DNA from: Candidatus Rokuibacteriota bacterium
GTDB lineage: Bacteria; Methylomirabilota; Methylomirabilia; Rokubacteriales; JACPHL01
Direction: 5' to 3'
Length of the DNA stretch: 6,722 nt
NCBI GenBank assembly: GCA_016188625.1
Contig: JACPHL010000074.1
Coordinates: forward strand, 1 to 6,722
Every line of letters starts with the position of its first letter. Position 1 is the stretch's first letter. Under the pieces are notes generated by a model. It did not search any database. It was not told where the DNA came from and was given only the letters and a program-made list of their open reading frames with translations. Shown here piece after piece: positions 1 to 4,729 of this stretch. The translations under genes were made by a program, and so were the position numbers.

Positions 1-1159
1 TGGCGCCGCTCCACGGCGTGCCGATCGGCGTCAAGGACATCTTCGACACCGGCGACATGCCCACCGAGCTCGGATCGCCATTGTGGGCGGGCCGCACGCC
101 GCGACGGGATGCGGCGGTGGTCGCCAGCCTGCGGGCGGCGGGCGCCGTGATCATGGGCAAGACTGTGACCACGGAGTACGCGTACTTCCAGCCGGGCAAG
201 ACCAGGAATCCCCACGATCCGGGCCGCACGCCGGGCGGCTCCTCCAGCGGCTCGGCCGCGGCGGTGGCGGCCTTCATGGTGCCGGGCGCCGTCGGCTCGC
301 AGACCAACGGCTCCGTGATCCGGCCGGCGGCGTTCTGCGGCGTGGTCGGCTTCAAGCCGACCCACGGCCTCATCCCGCGGAGCGGGGCGCTCCTCCTGTC
401 GCGGACCCTGGATCAGGTCGGCGTGTTCGCGCGCGCGGTCGAGGATGTGGCGCTCATCGCCGAGACGCTCGTCGGCTTCGACGAGGAGGACCCAGACACC
501 CGCCCCATCGCCCGGCCGCCGCTCGCCGCGGTGACCGCGTCGGAACCGCCGCTGCCGCCGCGTTTTGCCTATGTGCGGTCGCCGGTCTGGGAGCGCGCCG
601 AGCCCGTGACCCGCGAGGCGTTCGCCGAGCTGGTCGAGGCGCTGGGCGAGGCGGTCGTCGAGGTCGAGCTGGGGGCGAGCTTCGCGGGCGCCGTCGAGCT
701 GCACCGCACGATCATGGAAGTCGAGATGGCGCACAATCTCCAGCGTGATTACGAGAAGGGCCGCGACCGGCTCAGCGCGGTGCTGCGCGAGCTCATCGAG
801 CGCGGTCGAGGTTATGCGGCGGTCGATTACGCCGCGGCAGTCGCCGGCATCCTGTCGCTCAACGCCGCGCTCGATCCGGTCTTCGACGAGTTCGACGCGA
901 TCCTCACGCCGGCGACGCCGGGGGAAGCGCCGCGCGGGCTCGAGACTACCGGGGACCCGATCTTCTGCACCCTCTGGACCTATCTCGGCCCCTCGGGGTG
1001 CAGCTTGTGGGACGTCGGGGCAATGATGCGCGGCTGTTGCGCACTGCTCGCTGGCTTGTCAACGCCGTCGGCACGGCGCGACCTCGCCAGAGGCCGCAGC
1101 GGCCGGGCGCCGGGGCAGGCGGTTCGCCCCGCGCCGGCAGGAGGAAATCGTCATCATGA
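1..1159 (+). pseudogene. Amidase-signature family hydrolase, 5' partial and frameshifted near its 3' end
   Basis: Amidase-signature enzymes hydrolyse amide bonds with a Ser-cisSer-Lys triad. Reading starts in frame at base 3 (APLHGVPIGVKD), so the N-terminus lies outside the window. Visible are the catalytic Lys of GVKD (33-35), the GGSSSGS glycine/serine loop (234-254) that supplies the cis-Ser, and the nucleophile Ser of TNGS (312-314) followed by VIRPAAFCGVVGFKP. The chain is family-like to GDPIFCTLWTYLG, ending at 989. The expected next block (of the type LPAVSLP...GLP) is absent, and homology resumes in the +2 frame at 992 as LGVQLVGRRGNDARLLRTARW, running to a TGA at 1157-1159. Thus about 15-17 residues are lost with a frame change. 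Without the shift the first frame reads to 1436 across another gene, with non-family sequence. It is probably a decayed gene; a local assembly error is the alternative. The exact substrate cannot be told. Confidence 0.78.
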
Positions 1160-1329
1160 TGTTGGTCACGGGTATCGTCGGGATCGCCATGCTGGTGGCG
1201 TTCCTGGGCTTTCTGGTGTGGTGGATCAAGGACCTGCCCTTCACCATCATCGTCGTCGGCGTGGTCCTCCTGCTGCTCTACGACTTCGTGCGGACTCTGC
1301 GCTATGGCAATGGCGGTGGTGGGCGCTGA
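1156..1329 (+). CDS. Small two-span membrane protein, 57 aa, function unknown
   Basis: This short ORF begins with tandem ATG codons (MMLVTGIVG...) and ends in a glycine-rich tail (YGNGGGGR). Residues about 4-24 (VTGIVGIAMLVAFLGFLVWW) and 29-45 (FTIIVVGVVLLLLYDFV) are strongly hydrophobic, separated by a short KDLP turn, which predicts a hairpin of two membrane helices. Arg46 and Arg49 follow the second helix. The first ATG is preferred because AGGAGG lies 11 bases upstream (1139-1144); the second ATG would be 14 bases away. Its start overlaps the last codons of the frameshifted amidase (ATGA overlap at 1156-1159), so translation may be coupled to that gene. I do not recognise a named family. 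Hydrophobicity, ribosome site and GC-rich third positions make it a believable gene that a 60-residue cut-off would miss. Confidence 0.72.
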   Translation: MMLVTGIVGIAMLVAFLGFLVWWIKDLPFTIIVVGVVLLLLYDFVRTLRYGNGGGGR

Positions 1330-1390
1330 GGCGCTCGCCACCTGGCTGCAGAGGCTGGCGTTCCAGCAGCTCGATCTTTAGGCCGATTCC

Positions 1391-1425
1391 GGCCCTCCCC
1401 CTCTCGGTCGACCCCGGGTGGGGCC
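1391..1425 (+). terminator. Possible stem-loop terminator after the small membrane protein gene
   Basis: GGCCCTCCCC (1391-1400) can pair with GGGTGGGGCC (1416-1425): five GC pairs, one U-G pair, one mismatch, then three GC pairs, around a 15-base loop. It lies between the stop at 1329 and the next gene at 1478. There is no U-run after the stem, so intrinsic termination is only a possibility. Confidence 0.3.
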
Positions 1426-1477
1426 TGGGCGCCTGACGTCGCCCGGGCTACACTGGCTCCAGAGGACCGTCCCGGTC

Positions 1478-1906
1478 ATGAAGTGGTTCGCCACCTCCCT
1501 GCGCCGCGACCCCGACGACCCCCGCGGGCTCCTCGAGCGGATCGACGCCCAGGTCCGGGAGCGGGTCGAGGAGGCGCTCGACTTCTTCCTCCTCGACCTC
1601 CTCGTCCAGCTCCGCCGGGCCCAGGGCCGCCGGGCCCCGGTGGAGGGCAACTCGAGGGACCACCGCGAGTTCGAAGGGCTGGCGCGGGAGTTCCTGCTCG
1701 CCCTCGAGGCGGAGTGCGGCCCCGGCGCGAGCCCCACGCCGCCGGCGGCCCCCGACCTCGGGGCGCTCGTCGGCCGGCAGGTCGGCTACGCCAAGGCCCT
1801 GCCCGATTACTGGCAGCGCCTCGACCGGGTGAAGGAGCGCTTCCGCGCGGCCCGGCTCGAGGCGGCGGGCCGCCCCTCGCTCCTCCGCCGCCTGTTCGGC
1901 CGCTGA
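1478..1906 (+). CDS. Hypothetical charged helical protein, 142 aa
   Basis: I do not recognise a family. From the ATG at 1478 the product starts MKWFATSLRRDPDDPRGLLE and ends PSLLRRLFGR. It is rich in Arg, Glu, Leu and Ala with long helix-like stretches (about residues 18-50, 62-78 and 100-130), a Pro/Ala-rich linker around residue 85 (PTPPAAPD), and a basic amphipathic C-terminus. There is no signal peptide or membrane segment. The start was chosen because AGAGGA (1461-1466) lies 11 bases upstream and the in-frame GTG at 1418 would add an unlikely 20-residue leader inside a GC hairpin. The other frames across this stretch give only Arg/Pro/Gly-rich sequence typical of shadows. It converges with the minus-strand pair ending at 1943, leaving only 36 bases between. 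A cytosolic protein is likely; function is unknown. Confidence 0.68.
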   Translation: MKWFATSLRRDPDDPRGLLERIDAQVRERVEEALDFFLLDLLVQLRRAQGRRAPVEGNSRDHREFEGLAREFLLALEAECGPGASPTPPAAPDLGALVGRQVGYAKALPDYWQRLDRVKERFRAARLEAAGRPSLLRRLFGR

Positions 1907-1942
1907 TCGCCGCCTGGCTCCTCCCGGGGCCCCCTACCCCGC

Positions 1943-2044
1943 TCACCCCCGTCCGCAGCCGCAGGCCGGGCAGGGGGCCTCCGGCCGGGCCCGGAGGTAG
2001 CCGCAGGCCTCGCACGGGTAGCGCGGCTCGGCCGGGCCGGCCAT
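1943..2044 (-). CDS. Tiny rubredoxin-like zinc-ribbon peptide, 33 aa
   Basis: The ORF starts with ATG at 2044, one base after the stop of the 103-residue gene (TGAGATG), and ends with TGA at 1943-1945. It reads MAGPAEPRYPCEACGYLRAR and then PEAPCPACGCGRG. The pattern Y-x-CxxCGY, a nine-residue spacer including a Pro, then CPxCGC matches the metal-binding knuckles of rubredoxin-like and zinc-ribbon domains (Cys11, Cys14, Cys25, Cys28, with Cys30 extra). The C-terminal part that normally follows the second knuckle is missing. No own ribosome site is visible; translation is probably coupled to the upstream gene. A loss of one base before GAGATG would fuse it to that gene as a C-terminal zinc ribbon, so it may be the detached end of one protein. 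Metal binding is inferred from cysteine spacing only. Confidence 0.6.
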   Translation of the reverse strand: MAGPAEPRYPCEACGYLRARPEAPCPACGCGRG

Positions 2045-2045
2045 C

Positions 2046-2357
2046 TCAGGCGACTTCCGCCAGCGCCGGGGGCTCGGCCGACTCCCCCGCCTCCGGCGCC
2101 TCGGCGACCTGGATCGCCAGCCGCCAGAGCTGGTCGAGCTCGGCCAGGGTCTGGCGCCACCGGGCCAGGGTCGCGTCCGCGGCCAGGAGCTCCCGGTAGA
2201 GGGAGCCGAGCCTGGCCTCGGTCCGCTCGATCGCCGCCTTGAGCCCCGGGGCCTCCCGCTCGAGGCGCGCCGCGGTGCCAGGGGGGTACTCCGTCGAGAC
2301 CGCCTCGATCAGCCGTCCGAGGTCGGCCTCCATCAGCGCCCGCAGAGGTTGACTCAT
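2046..2357 (-). CDS. Hypothetical coiled-coil-like protein, 103 aa
   Basis: No family is recognised. The product (MSQPLRALMEADLGRLIEAV...) is almost wholly helical. Residues about 30-85 carry a Leu/Ala/Ile-spaced pattern with many Glu and Arg (LEREAPGLKAAIERTEARLG, then AELDQLWRLAIQVAE), which suggests a coiled coil, followed by an acidic Ala/Pro-rich tail (EAPEAGESAEPPALAEVA) that looks like a linker. The start is the ATG at 2357. The in-frame GTG at 2366 lies inside the Shine-Dalgarno sequence AAGGAGGTGATC and so cannot be the start. It has its own promoter just upstream and is probably well translated. Its stop is one base before the 33-residue zinc-ribbon ORF, so the two form an operon or are one interrupted gene. 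Likely cytosolic, possibly oligomeric. Confidence 0.72.
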   Translation of the reverse strand: MSQPLRALMEADLGRLIEAVSTEYPPGTAARLEREAPGLKAAIERTEARLGSLYRELLAADATLARWRQTLAELDQLWRLAIQVAEAPEAGESAEPPALAEVA

Positions 2358-2360
2358 AGC

Positions 2361-2374
2361 GATCACCTCCTTCC
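2361..2374 (-). promoter_or_regulatory. Extended Shine-Dalgarno site deciding the start at 2357
   Basis: Read on the minus strand the site is AAGGAGGTGATC, a 12-base match to the complement of the conserved 16S rRNA 3' end. The GGAGG core is 8 bases before the ATG at 2357. It excludes the overlapping GTG as the start codon and suggests high translation. Confidence 0.8.
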
Positions 2375-2380
2375 CTACAT

Positions 2381-2411
2381 ATACTAAACATCTGATGAGC
2401 TATCCTGTCAA
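2381..2411 (-). promoter_or_regulatory. Sigma-70-type promoter for the 103 aa gene, with possible operator
   Basis: On the minus strand a perfect TTGACA (-35, 2411-2406) is followed by an AT-rich stretch TTTAGTATATG. TTTAGT gives a 17-base spacer and TAGTAT a 19-base spacer, so the exact -10 (2388-2381) is uncertain. This is the most AT-rich spot in the window. The spacer holds the palindrome CATCAGATG (2397-2389) and the near-palindrome GATAGCTCATC (2404-2394), either of which could bind a repressor. Confidence 0.6.
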
Positions 2412-2451
2412 GCGAAAAATTCCAGCCGGTTGGTTCGGGCGAGGAGGGGCT

Positions 2452-3243
2452 TCAGCGAGCCTTGGGGGAGAGGGCCACCAGGAGCCGGTCCACCAGCCCC
2501 GGGGCCACGACGTCGGCGAGGAAGAGGAGCCGGGCGGGCGGGTAGGGGTGGACCTCGGGGCGCGGGCGCCGGATCGCCCGGATGATCCGGCGGGCCACGT
2601 GCTCGGCCGACTGGATCGGGCCGCGCCGGCCCGGAACGCCGAGGCGGTTCGTCTCCTGCTCGTGGAACTCCGACTCGGTCCCGATCGGGCAGACGCAGGT
2701 CACGTGGACCCCGGTGCCGAGGAGCTCCATCCTGAGGGCCTGGGAGAGCCCGACCAGCGCGAACTTGCTGGCCGCGTAGGCGGCGCGGTAGGGGGTGGCA
2801 CGCTTGCCGACCACCGAGGCCACGTTCACGATGTGGCCCGACCCCTGGCGGAGCATGAGGGGCAGCGTCGCCAGGATCCCGTAGACCGCCCCGAAGAAGT
2901 TGACGGCCATGAGGCGCTCGAACTCGCGCGGGCTCGTCGCGGTGACGCGGGCGAGGAGGCCGACCCCGGCGTTGTTGACGAGGACGTCGATCCGTCCCCA
3001 GCGGGCCACGGTGGCGTCCACCAGGGCCCGGACCCCGGTCTCCTCGGCCACGTCGGTCGGGATCGCCAGGGCCTCCCCGCCGGCCGCCCGGATCTCCTCG
3101 GCCACGGCCGCGAGCCGATCCTTCCGGCGCGCCGCCAGGACCACCCGCGACCCGGCGCGGCCCAAGGCCAGGGCGGTGGCGCGCCCGATCCCGCTCGAGG
3201 CCCCGGTGACGATGACGACCGCGCCCTTCAGCTCGAACCCCAT
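2452..3243 (-). CDS. Short-chain dehydrogenase/reductase (classical SDR), 263 aa
   Basis: Classical SDR enzymes are NAD(P)-dependent cytosolic oxidoreductases of alcohols, ketones, sugars or fatty-acid derivatives. The Rossmann glycine motif TGASSGIG is at residues 13-20. Arg39-Arg40 at the end of the second strand favour NADP over NAD. NNAG is at 90-93, and the catalytic tetrad is Asn115, Ser143, Tyr156 and Lys160 (YAASK). CPIGTES at about 186-192 replaces the usual PGxxxT motif. The length is typical and every key residue is present, so it should be active; the substrate cannot be inferred. The C-terminus (about 225-263) is hydrophobic and basic (PPARLLFLADVVAPGLVDRL) and could associate with a membrane, as in DltE-like SDRs. 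The ATG at 3243 is 16 bases after the HIT gene stop with only a weak ribosome site (GAAGG), so the two are probably co-transcribed and co-translated. Confidence 0.93.
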   Translation of the reverse strand: MGFELKGAVVIVTGASSGIGRATALALGRAGSRVVLAARRKDRLAAVAEEIRAAGGEALAIPTDVAEETGVRALVDATVARWGRIDVLVNNAGVGLLARVTATSPREFERLMAVNFFGAVYGILATLPLMLRQGSGHIVNVASVVGKRATPYRAAYAASKFALVGLSQALRMELLGTGVHVTCVCPIGTESEFHEQETNRLGVPGRRGPIQSAEHVARRIIRAIRRPRPEVHPYPPARLLFLADVVAPGLVDRLLVALSPKAR

Positions 3244-3259
3244 GGCAGCGACCGAACCT

Positions 3260-3694
3260 TCACCGGGGCTTGAGGTCGGGGTCCGTCGTCTCAGCCGGTC
3301 TCATGTTGATCGGCTCCTTGATCCAGTCCCGGATCCCCTTCCCCGCCAGCGGCTCATCCGCGAACCGCGGGATGACGTGCAGGTGGGCGTGGAAGACCTT
3401 CTGCCCCGCCACGCCCCCGCAGTTCCACCCCACGTTGTAGCCGGGGGGGTGGTGCTCACCATCGAGCAGGCGCTTGACCTCCCGGAGGAGCCGATAGGTG
3501 GCGGCCCACTCCTCCTTGGTGAGGTCGAAGACCGTCTCCCGGTGCGCCCGCGGGACGATGATCCCCGCCCCGACCAGCACCGGGTCGCTGGTCCTGAGAA
3601 ACCGGCAGTGCTCGTTGGCCAGCCGGGTGTCCCGGGCGAGCACGGCCTCATCGCAGAACCGACAGTTCGTCCTGTCCGAGCCCGCCATGGTCAT
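3260..3694 (-). CDS. HIT-family nucleotide hydrolase/transferase, 144 aa
   Basis: HIT proteins of the Hint type hydrolyse phosphoramidate or related bonds on nucleotides. The signature HAHLHVIPRF places the three histidines at 102, 104 and 106, with His104 the expected nucleophile, preceded by the usual GQKVFH. An N-terminal CRFC (Cys11, Cys14) with later histidines fits the zinc site found in part of the family. GIIVPRAHRETVFDL (about 44-58) matches the conserved strand and loop before the first long helix. Length is normal. Start choice is uncertain: the ATG at 3694 directly abuts the TAG of an 18-codon mini-ORF, a second in-frame ATG is at 3688, and neither has a clear Shine-Dalgarno site, which suggests coupled translation. 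It precedes the SDR gene by 16 bases. A specific substrate cannot be deduced. Confidence 0.92.
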   Translation of the reverse strand: MTMAGSDRTNCRFCDEAVLARDTRLANEHCRFLRTSDPVLVGAGIIVPRAHRETVFDLTKEEWAATYRLLREVKRLLDGEHHPPGYNVGWNCGGVAGQKVFHAHLHVIPRFADEPLAGKGIRDWIKEPINMRPAETTDPDLKPR

Positions 3695-3751
3695 CTACTT
3701 GATGGAGGCGACCTGGCCGCCCGTCATCTTCTTGCAAGTGTCGCGCCGCAT
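3695..3751 (-). CDS. Possible 18-codon mini-ORF linking DUF4440 and HIT genes
   Basis: ATG at 3751 overlaps the DUF4440 stop (TGATG), and its TAG stop at 3697-3695 is immediately followed by the HIT ATG (TAGATG). The peptide would be MRRDTCKKMTGGQVASIK. Sixteen of the 17 codons after the start end in G or C, as in real genes here. No ribosome site is visible for it or for the HIT gene, so it may pass ribosomes from one gene to the next. It could also be chance in GC-rich DNA; I know of no family for it. Confidence 0.35.
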   Translation of the reverse strand: MRRDTCKKMTGGQVASIK

Positions 3752-4140
3752 CACTGCCCCGGCGCTGGCCGGCTACTGTTCCAGATGTCGCGGTGAAGCT
3801 TCCACTGTCCCGCCTCTTGCTTCCAGATGACCACGTACTTGCCGGTGTCAACGACCTGGCCCCCTTCACCCTGGAGGGTATACCTCCCGACCTCGTTGGC
3901 AGCGCTTCCATAGCCCTCCACTTCAACGGTCTCGAGCTTGACTCCCGTGAGTCCCATGGTCATGACGCCCTGCCAGAACGTCTGGATCCCCTGCCTGCCT
4001 TCGATGACGTCGCTGTTGGGCGGGAGGATCTGACCGCGCTCAGTGTAGGCGGCGGCTATACTGCCCGCATCGCCGCGGCTGAAGGCCGCCATGAACTTTT
4101 CGTTCGCCGCCACAATCGCATCGCGGATCTCTTGGGGCAT
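3751..4140 (-). CDS. DUF4440 / NTF2-like (SnoaL-type fold) protein, 129 aa
   Basis: The protein matches the small NTF2-like cone fold of DUF4440 and SgcJ/EcaC-type proteins: an N-terminal helix (IRDAIVAANEKFMAAFSRGD, residues 5-24), then AAYTERGQILPPNSDVIEGR (29-48), a helix GIQTFWQGVM, and four strand-like segments ending in GKYVVIWKQEAGQWKLHRDI. These domains bind small molecules or act as isomerases or lyases, but many members have no known function, and I see no residues that fix a reaction. The C-terminus IWNSSRPAPGQ looks natural and complete. The ATG at 4140 has GGAGG 8 bases upstream. The spacer from the DUF4242 gene is 102 bases; the stop overlaps the next mini-ORF start. It is probably cytosolic, with no signal peptide. 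Confidence 0.88.
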   Translation of the reverse strand: MPQEIRDAIVAANEKFMAAFSRGDAGSIAAAYTERGQILPPNSDVIEGRQGIQTFWQGVMTMGLTGVKLETVEVEGYGSAANEVGRYTLQGEGGQVVDTGKYVVIWKQEAGQWKLHRDIWNSSRPAPGQ

Positions 4141-4242
4141 GGTTCTTTCCTCCCCGTTTTGAGAAAGGATTCCGTGCTGGCGAGGCGGATCGAGGCGCCC
4201 GGCCCTCCGGCCAAGGACCCGAGGCGCGACCCCGGGCGATCA

Positions 4243-4515
4243 TCACTCCGCGGTCGTCGGATCGATCACCGACCTGACCTCCGAGATGCGGTTCGCCGGA
4301 AAGCCCCCTTGGCGGGCGTGCTCCCGCACCAGCTCGGGGCTGGGCGCGATGTACACGCAGTAGACCTTGTCGTCGGTGACGTAGCTCTCGACCCACTGGA
4401 TCTTGGGCCCCAGCTTGCCGAGGACGCTGCACGACTTCTGCGAAATCGCCCGGAGCTCCTCGGGAGACAGCTTCCCCGCGCCCGGAAGATCGCGCTCGAT
4501 CACGTACCTGGACAT
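4243..4515 (-). CDS. DUF4242 protein (SCO4226-like ferredoxin-fold), 90 aa
   Basis: The sequence MSRYVIERDLPGAGKLSPEE, then ISQKSCSVLGKLGPKIQWVE (residues 25-43) and DDKVYCVYIAPSPELVREHA (48-67), is typical of the DUF4242 family of about 90 residues. One studied member, Streptomyces SCO4226, is described as a nickel-binding protein with a ferredoxin-like fold. Cys29, Cys53 and His66 are possible metal ligands here, but metal binding is an inference. It ends GGFPANRISEVRSVIDPTTA plus Glu. The start is the ATG at 4515 because AAAGGAGAA lies just upstream; the same frame stays open to 4779, but the added leader is Pro/Arg-rich, has no family resemblance and would cross the end of amrS. It is followed 102 bases later by the DUF4440 gene on the same strand. 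Confidence 0.9.
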   Translation of the reverse strand: MSRYVIERDLPGAGKLSPEELRAISQKSCSVLGKLGPKIQWVESYVTDDKVYCVYIAPSPELVREHARQGGFPANRISEVRSVIDPTTAE

Positions 4516-4625
4516 CGCCGTTCTCCTTTCGGTTTGAGGGATGTCCTGAGATAGGCCAAGTCTCGGCGTCCTCGGCGATCGGAACAAGGGCTTCTTCCAT
4601 CCCTGGCTCAGCGGTAGGCGCAGGG

Positions 4626-4653
4626 GGGGACGAGGGTCTTCAGGGGACGAGGG
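4626..4653. repeat. Two direct copies of GGGGACGAGGG, 17-base period
   Basis: Identical 11-base copies occur at 4626-4636 and 4643-4653 in the 214-base gap between the amrS stop and the DUF4242 start. Spacing is close to 1.5 helical turns. They could be a regulator site or simple G-rich duplication. No promoter for DUF4242 was recognised in this gap. Confidence 0.45.
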
Positions 4654-4669
4654 CGCCCCCTCCATCGGC

Positions 4670-4696
4670 TCTCGGCCACCGGCTGGAAGGCCGAGA
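4670..4696 (-). terminator. Stem-loop downstream of amrS, possible terminator
   Basis: TCTCGGCC (4670-4677) and GGCCGAGA (4689-4696) form a perfect 8-base-pair stem with an 11-base loop, about 33 bases after the amrS stop on the minus strand. No U-run follows, so it may be a factor-dependent terminator, an RNA-stability hairpin or a processing site. Confidence 0.4.
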
Positions 4697-4729
4697 AGTG
4701 GGCGTCGTGGAGGAGCCCCTGGGTTCCGA

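Noticed and set aside
1310-1381. 23-codon ORF (MAVVGAEALATWLQRLAFQQ..) overlapping the end of the membrane protein gene
   Set aside because: GC-rich third positions, but no ribosome site, very short and no recognisable family; probably chance in GC-rich DNA.
990-1436. Continuation of the first amidase frame to 1436
   Set aside because: After 989 the translation loses amidase similarity, becomes Arg/Gly/His-rich, and runs out of frame over the well-supported 57-residue membrane protein.
1449-1454. TACACT as a -10 box for the 142-residue gene
   Set aside because: No matching -35 at 16-18 bases, and the transcript would start right at the Shine-Dalgarno sequence.
1476-2391. Minus-strand ORFs at 1476-2015 and 1807-2391
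   Set aside because: Gly/Pro/Arg/Ala-rich shadow translations that cross the supported plus- and minus-strand genes.
2412-2440. Intrinsic terminator after the SDR gene (CCAACCGGCTGG followed by AATTTTT on the minus strand)
   Set aside because: The T-run is suggestive but the possible stem is only three to four base pairs with almost no loop room.
4196-4238. Hairpin CGCCCGG/CCGGGCG between the DUF4242 and DUF4440 genes
   Set aside because: Seven pairs across a 29-base loop in very GC-rich sequence, competing with a small GGCC hairpin; not better than expected by chance.
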